A stretch of 64,000 nt of DNA from Takakia lepidozioides. Taxonomy: Eukaryota > Streptophyta > Takakiopsida > Takakiales > Takakiaceae. Shown here piece after piece: positions 1 through 12,000 of the stretch. Position 1 is the stretch's first letter. Each line of letters begins with the position of its first letter. The notes beneath the pieces are model-generated. The model was not told where the DNA came from and ran no database searches. It was given only the letters and a program-made list of their open reading frames with translations. Made by a program: the position numbers and the translations under genes. The DNA is taken from the NCBI GenBank assembly GCA_030704615.1, contig CM060731.1, forward strand, positions 34,782,001 to 34,846,000, read 5' to 3'.

Positions 1-1036
1 TATAATCCACCCTTTTAACACAACAAAACAAGGGTGGTCGGGTGACAACCACCCGGGATCGTGACCGGCAGAGTAAGCGGTAGCCAGCAGGACACGCGGC
101 GACGGTGGTGCTGACGACCAGTTACATGTGCGAGTCACCTCGCCGTCGGATCCAATAAGATCGTCTCTGACAGATAATCGAGACCCTCCAGATGGCCCAG
201 TAGCAGTATACAGGACGACCATGAACATAAACCGGACCTTTCTCACTCTCATTTACTTTTACCGAATGTCGGTGTAAGGAAAAAGTTTCAGTTAGCTGCA
301 AGTGGTTTAGGTTTAGTAGGGCATGGACTCGGCGCCCTCCGTTAAGCGACGTAAATTAATAAATAGCAAAAAAGAGAATAAGTATAGAATTTGAAATATT
401 CAGCTATATTTAGCCACGGGCGAAACGCCGCTGGTCGGGACCACCGATGAACGCTTTCCGTTAGTCAGCGCCGCGAATGGAATCTGTTGACCGACGGAGA
501 TGGCCCGGTAGGTAACGACGGTAGGGGTGGTTGTCGGACGGATGGAAGATTTCTTTCCCGTAGCCCTAGTTTGAAGAAGGACGAATGGATTTAAAGAGAG
601 CAGGACGGATGATAATCAGCTGGTGTTGGGTAAATGGGGGATTTTACCGTTTGTAGTTCAAAATTGCGGGCACGGGCAGGTTACTAGTGAGGGGAGGAGA
701 GGGTGGCGCTGGCGTCAGTCGTCTCTTTCCCCCAGGGCCTTTTCCTCGCTGTGGACCCACTGGACCCACCATCGCTGGAGGCCGCACTGTCTGGTTGCGA
801 CCTGGTTGCGTGTTGTGGAGCTGGAGAAGAAGCTCACAATCATTCGCTTGCTTCAGATTCACATGCGCTGGTCCCAATTGTCTACTCATGTTCACTGGGC
901 CGCATTGTTTGGGCTTGGCTACAGTGGTGGACTCGCAGCATTCCGATCTCCGTCTATGTGTTTTCCTCTCCCAAACTCTCTGTTTGGTGCTAAGGTGCTT
1001 GCTTTGAAGTAACTGCATAAGGAGGAGCGGGGAGTG
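1..1036. other. 5' flank and probable 5' UTR of NAT copy 1
   Basis: No conserved coding sequence was recognised in this stretch. Open frames between about 620 and 1110 exist on both strands, overlap each other and have no family resemblance, so I treat them as chance. The last ~100 bases before the ATG at 1037 resemble the leader of NAT copy 2: a segment reading ctttgaag, then a ctgcat block, then a purine-rich run before the ATG. This suggests a duplicated transcribed leader. No TATA box or operator can be assigned with confidence. Confidence 0.5.
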
Positions 1037-4000
1037 ATGGCAGCTGCCGGCCCGCCGGTCACTGTGGTAGTAGCGCCACCGATCATCAAACCAGAGGAGC
1101 TGCACCACCATGCGCTTGAGCAGCTGCCTGGCCTGGCCTACTGCATCAATGATAATCCTCGCTGGGGTGAGTGCTTCCTGATTGCATTTGGGTTCTGCTG
1201 AGAAGGAACATAAACTGTGAATTCATTCCCTCATCGATTGCTGAGGTAGTCCCGTGACACTGTGTCATGGTTTAGCTCAGTTTCCAGGTTCAGGACAGGT
1301 CAGGGTCGGGTTTCGAATCTCGCGGCTAGACTGATTCACTCCAAATCCTCCAATTGTCGGGTCCTTTTGACACGCCAGTATTCTTCAGGAAATTTCCCTT
1401 AGATTGATGTAACCGTTTGAACAACGTATGCTGCTTGAAGGTGCAAGACGATGATAATTCTGACAATTGGATATACATTGAAATTCCGATGGGTTTTTCT
1501 TCCGTGTTGAAGAAGCATTATTCGTTTCTCCGGAAAATCTGCACTTCTGTTCCTTCCTGTCTCATCTGGGTGTCTTCTCTATCGTGCTGCCCACTCCTGA
1601 GCATGCATTCTGAGCTTCCCCAGCATGGGATCATGTGAACTGCTGCCTGTCTGTCCCTCTCTCCCCTCCCCTTGAACTTCGTTTGCTCGGGCTTTCTGTT
1701 CACACTGAAGTTACTCAAAAACCCTCGGTCACTTTCCAGCTTGTCGAGTTCACTGCAGTCATTGCAGGTCTTGCAACACGGGTATTCGATTGCGTCATGG
1801 GAATTGTGCTCCAATGTTTGGACCTGTCATCTTCTTCTTATGCCTTTGGGTGCAAGCTTACGACAGCCATATACTTTAAAGCCGGTATAAAGTTCGGGGA
1901 CCTGTCATAAGGCGGGCCCCCTTAGGTCCTCATGACTTATCCGAGGAATTTCATTTTATGGAACCTTGCTCAGTACACTTGAGGCGATCCCCCTCTCTGG
2001 CATGGCTGCTGGTTTGATCATTCTAGGGTTTGTTCAGTTCGACCCTCTCCTGCAACCTGGGACTATTCCTCTGGGACTATTCCTCAAAGAGTACATGTGA
2101 GGGCACATTGATTGTGCAACATATGTTTACCATTCCATTTTGCACATCTCCTGAAAGGTTTTCAGAAGCAATCAGTCATGCCTATTGAATGCCAAACTGA
2201 AGTCTGATTTTTTGTGCCTATATCTTGTAAGTCTACTCGGAATGCCCCCTCTACATCGCCATGACTGTGGAGGCCTGTATTATTTTGATACTACGGATAT
2301 CCAAGTGCAGTCGACCATGTCTCCCTGTGCGCTAGGTGTGATTGCTGGAATCATGGCTGGTGTGGAGGGATAGCACCAACAAATGCTGAAACATTTTACA
2401 TGCATGCACATCCTGAGTTGAAGTTCCTTGGGAATTCTAAATGCTCCAAATACTGGACTCCTAGCTATTTAATACTTCTGTTAACTAATTCTCTGTAATA
2501 GCACAACTCTAGATACTCTCATGCTTCGTATTTTGGATGGTGAAGGTCACAACTCGTATATAGGTCATTCTGGGTTTAATCTAGCAGCGCATGTACCATG
2601 CCTCTCTCGTGGATGTGAGGAGCATCGCACAACTCATTCATCCTGCTGTGGGGAGTTAGCAGCTGCTTTGAGGATGTCGGCATACAAGTGCTGATAATCG
2701 AGATTGCATGATGCAGGGGAGGCTATTTTTCTGGGATTTCAACACTATCTCACGATGCTGGGTACAGCTGTGTTAATTCCTCTGCTTATATTTCAGACTG
2801 ACATGAGCGGCAACACGGTATTTTCTAGACCTTCGCAGCCGTGATCAAATTTACTATGGTAGGTGTTTGGCAGGCATGACTGCGAATGGCTTTCAACACA
2901 GACCAAATTGTAATTTGGTTTTGTTGAGTATTCTCAAATTCCACCATTTGCTGGCTTCCACCGTCTTTAGTGTGGAGGTGGAGTCCAAGACCAAACACTA
3001 CAGTCATATGATCAGGTTGTGTCAGCCTTGTGATACAGCAGGACCACTTTGTTGGTTGGATTCGGTGGGAGTTTATGACTGATTGTGTTTATTTTCTGTG
3101 CAGGAGGACTTAGCAAGGGTTGTTCAGAGTGTGGTATTTGTCTCTGGTATCAACACCTTCATTCAAACTATAATTGGAAGCAGGCTACCAACAGTCATGG
3201 GAAATTCCTTCTACTACCTCATGCCTACTATGGCCATTGTGCTGTCCCCAAGGCTTGTAACTATTACAGATGTCCACGAGGTGCGATTATACTGTCTCTG
3301 AACTCTGGCATCCACTTTCACGGTTATACAATTCTCAGTCTTATTGCTTGGCCCAAATCTGTTTCCATACAATGGTGCTTCTCTTGAAAATCAACCGAGC
3401 CTCCAGTGGTTTGATTATGTGGCATACAGAAGCAAGTTTTTTTGTTTTGGTTGGGCCATTTATTGACAATGTCATGAACTATTTTTTCATGGTGGCAGAG
3501 GTTCCTGCAAACAATGCGGGCCACGCAAGGCGCCTTTATTGCTGGATCAGCACTTAACATAATTCTTGGATTCAGTGGACTCTGGGGTATTGCTGCAAGG
3601 TGGGCACAAGTTTGTGCATGTTTACATGCATTCAGAAATGGTCCACGAACAAGAATTTCTTTTGTGTGTGATTGTAAATGTGGTTCAGGAATGCCTGATG
3701 GAATGTGGTCTGTATTGCAGGTTCATAAGCCCTATAGTTATAGCGCCTATAACAACCTTGGTTGGCCTCGGACTTTACGAACGTGGATTTCCTGCGGTTA
3801 GCAACCACCTGCTGTTGCCTACATTTATTCAGAGTTTGCGAAAATTACATGGGCTTATGTTTTTGACATGTTGTACAATGGTTGCAAATCCAGGTTGCAA
3901 AATGCGTGGAAATTGGTCTTCCAGGTATTTTGGTCATTCTCCTCTTTTCACAGGTACGTACTTTCTCAGAATTTGCCTCTTTGGGACTGAAACTGCACTG

Positions 4001-6342
4001 GTAGAGGTTTGAATGTCTGGAAATCAGGTTTCAAAGTGTAGAAAGCACTTCTCTTTCATGTTCTATAGTTTACTTTCTGTTTTTCTGTGGAGTTTCTAGG
4101 GAGTTTGTTAGTAATCTGTGACCATGTTGCGTATGTGCAGTATTTGAAATTTGTACGCATCAGGGGCAGACACATCTTTGAGCTGTTTCCCATCATATTT
4201 GGAGTCATTGTTGTCTGGGTCTATGCAACCATCCTCACTACAGCTGGTGCATATCACCATGCAAGCTATCTGGGACAATTGCATTGCCGAACTGACCGAG
4301 CAGGCCTTGTTTCTGCATCTCCTTGGTATGCCAAGGTTTTGGTTTCCTTTTCACTATCAAAAATATGTTTTCCTGCATGCATTCAGGTACCAGAAAATTT
4401 AAGAGTGGTTGGTTAGCAATGGTGACTCTTTATATGAAGCTTGTAAGACTCTTTGATCTCTCACAGTGAGAGAAAGGGAGACTGATTCTGCCTTTTGACT
4501 TGGCAGGGTTAGAGTCCCATATCCTCTGCAATGGGGGGCACCGACATTTAATGCTGGAGATGCATTTAGCATGATGGTAGGAGCTTTTGCAGCACTTGTG
4601 GAGGTATGTGATCCTCAGAAATGTTCTTTGTGCTCAAATTTGTGCTAACGTCAATGGGGTTAATCTGTGTTTGCAATATGTAGTGATAAAATTGTTAGTG
4701 TCGCTCATCTTGATTGTCTTTGGATGTTGTTAGCTCCCCGGGAAAGCTTCTCTGGTGACAGTACTCGTGGCATGCAGTCAACTGGAGGCTTCTATGCAGT
4801 GGCTCGTCTCGCAGGAGCAACACCTCCTCCACCACATGTCATTAGCCGCGGCATTGGATGGCAGGTACTTGTAATCCTTGTTTTGTAACTTGGGTTAGCA
4901 AATGCCACAGACTTGGAAGTGACCTTTCATGGATAGTGCTAAATATACAAGTGAAACCTGTGACATGCACACACTGATAAAAGTGGTCTATATTTTGCAG
5001 GGAATTGGAGTGCTGTTGAATGGAGCATTTGGCACATTTACCGGCCCCACTGTAGCTCCGTGAGTCTCATACTCGTTTAAGGCTTGGAAGTGGGATTTGA
5101 GTAATGCTTGTTAGGCTGTGAGTGTTGTATGCTGAAGGCGTCGTGACCCTCACTCAAATTGACATCATAGATTGCGGATGTGTATGTACAGGGAAAATGT
5201 TGGATTGGTTGGACTCACACGGGTTGGCAGTCGGCGAGTCATCCAAATTGCTTCCGCTTTTATGATATTCTTCGGGCTTTTTGGTATGCTTCTGATCATG
5301 ATTCTCACCTGTTCGTCACCATGTTACTCCGATGACATTTTACGGTTTTGGGGCCTGCTCTTGCTCACCAGCTAATGTATTTGCGTTGGCACTTGGTGTT
5401 GTTGATGCGAAACAAGTAGCACAGAAATAAGACAATAGAGGATGGGATACATGTGCGGTATGCGACTTAATGGATAAGGTGTGTTGACTTGGTTATCTTC
5501 AGGTAAATTTGGTGGAGTACTAGCATCTATCCCGCAACCAATTGTTGCCGCAATCTTATGCATCACATTCGGGGTTGTTGGTATGTACCTCTGTGTATTG
5601 CCTTAGTTGCAGAGCGTGACAATTATTATGAATTTCACTCATGTAAGAAGGCAGGTTTTAATGTTGTGTGCCCTCGCTTGGTTTGTTGAGATGTTCTGGG
5701 TTCCCCAGGAAATGGGTTTAGTTAAGTCAGAAGATGGTTTCAGTGTACTGTAGGTCTTGCGCCCCTGACCAAAAGCTCAAGCATTTTTTTGGGGTGGACA
5801 GCGGGCACTGGAATATCGCAGTTGCAGTTTGCAAACATGAACATGACACGCAACATCTTCATTGTGGGCTTCTCCATCTTCCTTGGGCTCTCTGTGCCAC
5901 AATATTTCAATGAATTTACTCTGCGGGCGGGCCATGGTCCTGTTGCCACTAAATCAGCATGGGTATACTGTACCTCTCCCTGGTTTCATTAATGTGCTAC
6001 TTGATGTAATAATGCACATGGACTACATATGGCAGAGTAGCCAGTATGTAATCCATCTGAAGTAAATGCTATTGTTATGTGTTTTAACACAATGCTTCAA
6101 ATGTGGTCTTTGTTACATGTGGGGAGCAGTTCAATGACATCCTCAACAATCTATTTTCAGCTCCAGTGATTGTGGCGCTAATTGTAGGGGTGACTCTGGA
6201 CAACACACTCACGAGGCATGTGACAAAGAAGGATAGGGGTATGCTATGGACAAAGAAGTTTCGAGCTTTTGGTGCAGACCCAAGGAACTTGGAGTTTTAC
6301 CGGCTTCCTTTGGGTCTCCACAAGTTCTTCCCCTCCAGCTGA
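1037..6342 (+). CDS. Nucleobase-ascorbate transporter (NAT/NCS2 family), tandem copy 1, 14 exons
   Basis: This is a multipass membrane permease of the NAT/NCS2 (xanthine-uracil permease) family, expected to move nucleobases across a membrane by cation symport. Exons are 1037-1166, 2717-2817, 3104-3280, 3499-3599, 3721-3796, 3894-3953, 4141-4325, 4507-4603, 4778-4864, 5001-5059, 5192-5283, 5503-5580, 5802-5962 and 6130-6342. They join in phase to 538 residues, close to the ~530 usual for plant NATs. Visible landmarks are the QH pair at 52-53 (GFQHYLTMLG) and the NAT signature ENVGLVGLTR at 359-368. Hydrophobic segments follow, and the C-terminus is soluble and ends KFFPSS. The start is the first ATG of the exon that encodes the conserved LHHHALEQLPGLAYCIN lead-in. 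One oddity: the exon 1/2 junction codon reads Gly, giving WGEA where copy 2 has WPEA. Introns are 97-286 bp except the first, which is 1,550 bp. Substrate cannot be told from sequence, and plant members differ. Confidence 0.93.
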
Positions 6343-9067
6343 GGGGACTTGTATACCGAGTTACTTGTTTCTACTAGAGTGTTACTCTCATTTGATTGCT
6401 TTGGAGCTGGCATTGGAGCTAAGCTTCTTTTCCCATGTGTGCTCATGGAAGCAATCTATCGGCTGGTTGTTGATAAGAGTTATAATCGGTACACACTAGA
6501 AGAATAGGTGCACCCATGGCTGAAATGGTGGACTCTGCATTCTTCTGTTTAGAAGAGATGCAACAGCTGATGACGGTGAGTTCTTCTGGAGGACGAGAAC
6601 TCAAGATATATGACATGTGGTCTACAGCGATGGCATGGTTGTTTGGGTCATGTACACAAGACGACTGTTTTTTCCTCTTTGTCATATAATTGTCTACTAA
6701 ATCCCAGTTTGAACATTTGAACCTCAACTCTGCTTAAAAATGGCTTGCCTTTAGTGCACTTCGAAGCAGTTCGACAAACAGTTTGGCTGACCAAACATGC
6801 CACTCATGCAAGAAAAAGCGACGCCCATGGTTATGTTCTGTAATCCTGAGCCTTATAGGTAGCAGATTCAGCAGGTAAAGTTGAAGATTGAATGCTCCTT
6901 GCAGGAGAATTTAACTGAGTATGATTCTTTGGCAGTGAGAGAGATAGCAGCACTAGGGACTTCCGCTAGCAAGTGTTTATAATGGAACCTAGAAGAGATA
7001 GAGTACCTACATATCTCCAACTGCGAGTACATGTGGCAAATCACCCATCAGAGGCGTCCTCTAAAGATGAGAGCTCAGCTTCAGGTGCATATTTAAGCAT
7101 GACTTTAAACACCTATGGCTGGTACCTTGTCGCATTAAATGACTCTTGCATATTGTTTCAAAACCTAACATCACCATCCTTTATGGAAATTTCAAGTAGT
7201 GGTCATGCCAGGTCATTTCCTTGAAGCTTGCACCCTGTTTAAGATTTCCTGTCATATGAGCAATAACTTTGCAAATTCTCCCACCACCCTTGTGTTGGAT
7301 TTCAAAGATTGATGTGAAATTTGAATCATGCCGTGCGCGCACAAGATACAAAACCTCAGTGGGCCCAAAAAAATTCTGCATTTTCCCAAAACTACTGGGA
7401 TCGGAGTAGGGACAAAACTGTCCAATGATATGTGACACTGGAACATGAAAGTGTGGTGCTTGTCCGCAGACCCAAGATATTCAGGAGTTCCGTACTGGTA
7501 CCTTCACATATTTATGATAAGAAAATGTAGCAAAAGTTGACGGAAGGACGATGTTTTGCTCTATGAAACCCAACAAGCCAAAGTCCAACATAGGCACATG
7601 TGGATTTGAAGCAGACTTGCTGTGATATTGAACAGCCAAGATTCCAGCGTGAATGTCAGGCTCTAAACGGCGGCTGCCCATTTATTAGTACATTACTTGG
7701 ACCACACTTCAGTAGCAGCCTGCTTCTATGGCGTCTTTACATCCTGGCTATTCTGAGTTCAAAATTTGGGGCAATCCGGTACACGGAGGAAGACGATCAC
7801 AAACTGGATTTCCATAACTCTCCCATACACAATCGTTAAGTGTATAGCCAGTTTAGCCAACACAAAATTGATGGAGGTACCCACTTATATAGTGTAGAAT
7901 ACAGGATTTTTTGAAACCCAAGGTGATGATGATCATGATGGCAGGAGTGCGAAGTAATGAGCCGTCTTTGCTGTGTTTGAAGGTCTGCAGCCATCAAGGT
8001 GTGTGTTAAATGTGTGTGTACCTCTCTACCCTGCCTCACACATTGGGCTTTTCTCCCAAGAGAAAACAGCCACCTCCACCTCGTCATCACCAATCTCTGG
8101 AGATTGGAATTAGTGGGGCTGTGGAACGGAACCCAGTACAAACTTGAGTTGCATCATTGGGTCCTGAAAGAGAGTGGGTGGGTAGGTGCCATCCATGCAT
8201 CTAACTCACATACACTGTACAAAGCACAGCAATTCTCTCTCTTAACTGGATACACAGAGGCATGACAGCCTAGAGAGATCACACAGCGAATTAGGGCACA
8301 AGAGGCGCCGAGCGCCGGCCAGCACGAGCAGCATAGAGCCGTTGCTCTTGCCTTCTTCGCACGCGCGAGTTCCCTGGGCAGTCGGATCCACTGGGATCCT
8401 CTGACGCATCACATCCGGGCCGTTTAAAGCCTTCCAAAGAAGGTGACTGGCTTTGTGGGAGTGTGGGCTGTGAATGCAGTTTTCTACCATCAAATCTCGT
8501 CCTTTGCTCGAATGCAATTGTGGGTTTTGTTGGTAATCGAAGCACCTATATTCGGTGCCAACGTTTTATGACAGTCCGCAAAATATTGCGAACAAAGTGT
8601 GGGGTTTTAGAGTGGAGAAAAAACACGGAAAGATAGGAGCTGTTTTGCGGGGGGACTCATTACCGTTGGTTGTAGGAAGGGGCAGGCTGCGTATTTTTAC
8701 TAAACTCGGGCTTTTGTCACTTTGCTGCAACGTCTTTCAACGGCAGGAGAGTCGGTGTCCTTGCGGGCACACTCTGCTGAGACTGCTGTCTGCTGTCTGC
8801 GTGTGGAGGAGTTGTAGGACACCGATTTGCTCTTTGGTAGTGGCGCACAACTCATTCTTCGGAATTGCGTTTATGTGCCTGCTGCTGTGAGTCGGCTGTG
8901 TTCTGGCTGTTGAGCATTTCCTGGGTCCTGAGCTGCAGTGATTGATCCGCAGCTCTGTGTTTCTCCTTTGTCTGTTTTCTCAGTGCTGCGGGAGATCTGT
9001 GCTTGTTGCGAACGTAGTGCCTTTGAAGCAGCTGCATTGGGTTGTGAGAAGGGGGGCAAAAGAAGTT
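6343..9067. other. 3' UTR of NAT copy 1, spacer, and promoter/leader of NAT copy 2
   Basis: The first ~300 bases after the stop align in short blocks with the DNA downstream of NAT copy 2, including a shared ggttgttgataa segment and a shared gtgcaccca segment. They are therefore probably 3' UTR carried along in the duplication. From about 6,900 to 8,500 I see only short, overlapping open frames on both strands and no recognisable family. The stretch of about 8,550-9,067 is the probable promoter and leader of copy 2. No regulatory motif is assigned. Confidence 0.5.
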
Positions 9068-12000
9068 ATGACGGCCCCAGCGGTAGTGGTAGTGGCGCCA
9101 CCGCCACAGAAGAATATGAAGGCCGAGGATCTGCATCACCATGCTATGGAGCAGCTGCCCAACCTGGCTTACTGCATCAATGATAATCCCCAATGGCGTG
9201 AGTCTTTCATTCTATTTTTGTGGACTTCGTTATATTTCAGAAGGTCAATTTCACTCGCGCTTTAGAAAGACTGGCTCGTCACAATGCCTACTCATCCGTC
9301 GCTATTGGAGGTTCAGCACAGTTAGTTTCTTGTGTCGCTTTTTGGGTGCTTCTTCTTTGCGTGCGCACCACTGAATCCTGCTGGACCGACACAGCATTTC
9401 CTTGAGCGACGAGCGTTTTTGCTAGTTTTTCATTCTTAATGCAATCTTGCAATCCCATTCTTTTTCGAAGCTAAAGTCCTGAAAGGGCATACGCTTTGGC
9501 ATTTCTGATGGTTTTGTGCCGTTTCCGAAAGCAGCATTCCTTTGCTGGGAGATGTTTCCGTCCTTTCCAGATCTCGTATCCCTTCTCCAAAAGAAATTTT
9601 CTTCTCTCTGCGAATGCCTGTTGTAAGCTGGCTTTATGAGTTTTTTCAGCTTGCTTATGCAACTCTGTTCCTCTTCCGCCACCCCTTCTGCGTGATCCTG
9701 GTCCGAGTGCTTTCCACGTTTACTGGTGTAGAAGCAGAGGAGACTAGGCACAGTCATTTGGAACTGTTTGGATTTCAGTCAAGGTGCACTTATGGGGGTA
9801 TTCCGGTGGCCCCAATTTAACTGGTCCCCAAACCTCTGTGACACCCTTCACCGGAGAGAAGATACCAACAGGTTATAGGACCGTACTATGGTGTGGGAAA
9901 TGTCATAAGGCATGCCCCTCTGGTCCTTACCAGTTACACGAAGAATCATGGGGTATAGCGTAATCGAGACTAATTCTTTGATGTAGTGGTCGGCTTTTGC
10001 TATATTTGGCATTGCCGCAAGTTGCACTCTCTAAGGTTTATTCGATCCGAGTGCCGGTGGATTTCCTTCAGAATGCAGGTTTCGTGGGCTTGTTTGGACT
10101 AGCAGTAGTTCAATTTTTCTGGTTAGCAGATTTGGAGAATCACAACAGACACATCATGCCTGAGAATGTGAAACTTTTGGTTTCCTAATCTCGTATATCA
10201 AGTAGTTGTTCGTGGCTTGACTACTATCTGCGTATTGACGCTCAGGTGCCGCGAACCGTGATCCCCTTACTTCTCCCTCAGTAGTGGAGATACACAAGTG
10301 GGAATTCCTGAGTCGGATTGATCCTGCTAATGCCACATTCCCGGATTGAGATTTTCTGTTCTTCTGAACCAGTACAACCTAATGTGATGGAATGTGGGAA
10401 CCAGTGTGTGGAGCTTGTGAACGTTGCCTTGTGTAGTTGGTAAGCTAATGTGACAAATAATCTGGCAATGCTCGGAGGACGTCATGGTTAATGACATTAC
10501 TGCATGTAAAATGGTAGTGGGAGTTTAGCTTGCAATAGCCTCAGTCACCACGGACTCCCATATCAATTACGTGTGTGGAATGCTGTATAGAAGCTGTAAG
10601 GAAGCACCTGTGTCACATGAGAAGTGAGTTCTGCCATTTGTTCAGAGCTGTCAATGGAGTGTTGCAGACACATTCTGATAGTGAATGTGGGCTGATGCAG
10701 CGGAGGCTATTTTTCTTGGATTTCAACACTATCTTACTATGTTGGGTACCTCTGTGTTGATTCCGCTGCTTATATTTCAGACTGATTTGGCTGGCAATAC
10801 GGTGAGCCTATTGTCTCTGTTTGGTATTGTCTATGGAAACTTCATCTGTTTTGGTGCATGTGGAAGTGTACCAACTGCCAAGAACTTACGAACCAGGATG
10901 AAATGTCTCAGATATAGCAAGTCCATCACAATTTGTGCTTGCAGAGTGTTCATTTCTACGTGTTCTTTCCTGTATAGTAGGAGGTCAGATGTTGAAGGAC
11001 GGATTTGACAGCAGTCATTACATATATCGTACCAGCTATCTGCTTAGGCAGGACATCCCTTAGTTGTCTGAATTGGTGGTTCTTGCTGATGTCAAATGTT
11101 GTATATGCAGGAGGACTTAGCTAGGGTTATTCAGACTGTGCTATTTGTGGCTGGTATCAACACCTTGATTCAAACAATAATTGGAGCTAGACTGCCAACA
11201 GTTATGGGAAATTCGTTCTACTTCCTCATGCCTACAATGGCCATTGTGCTGTCCCCAAAGCTTGTAACTATTCCAGACCCTCATGAGGTATTCTTACTGA
11301 CTTCATAATTTGTATCATTTGCTTTATTCTATATGTTCATGTCAGTTGCATATGTTTATCACATGTTATAATTGATGTTGAAATGTCCACCATTCAGAAA
11401 GTCAAGCAGCAATATTTCTTGTGGTTCATGAGTAGTTTGAGGTTTTCCCTGAAAATCTTGCCGTACCTTGTGTTTGCAGAGGTTTCTGCATACTATGCGA
11501 GCCACACAAGGTGCCTTTATAGCGGGATCAGCTCTCAACATTATTCTTGGGTTCAGTGGTCTTTGGGGTATTGGTGCGAGGTGGGAAATCACTTCCAATC
11601 TGTGCTATAATGAAGTTCTTGAGATTTACTAGTATTTCCACCTTGAGGCAGTATAGTAAGTGTTGCAGCCAATATCTGATTAAGTGTTCTTTTGCAGGTT
11701 CATTAGCCCCATAGTTATAGCACCTGTGACAGCTTTGGTTGGCCTTGGGCTTTTTGAACGAGGGTTTCCAGCGGTAAGGATCTATCCTATGTTCTTCACA
11801 TAGTTTGTGTGGTATATTGTCTTTTGTCTCTGCTAAAATTATTAAATTCAGTAGTCTTTGTCCTTGAACTATTCAGACATTCTGCAAGCTATGTTCTGAT
11901 ATTTTGATTTGATTGTGCATTTCTGTTTCAGGTTGCAAAATGTGTTGAAATTGGTATTCCAGCTCTATTGGTCATTCTTATCTTCTCACAGGTATGTATG

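Noticed and set aside
644-1111. 155-codon minus-strand frame upstream of NAT copy 1
   Set aside because: It overlaps the true first exon of the NAT gene, has no recognisable domain and is matched by equally long frames on the other strand.
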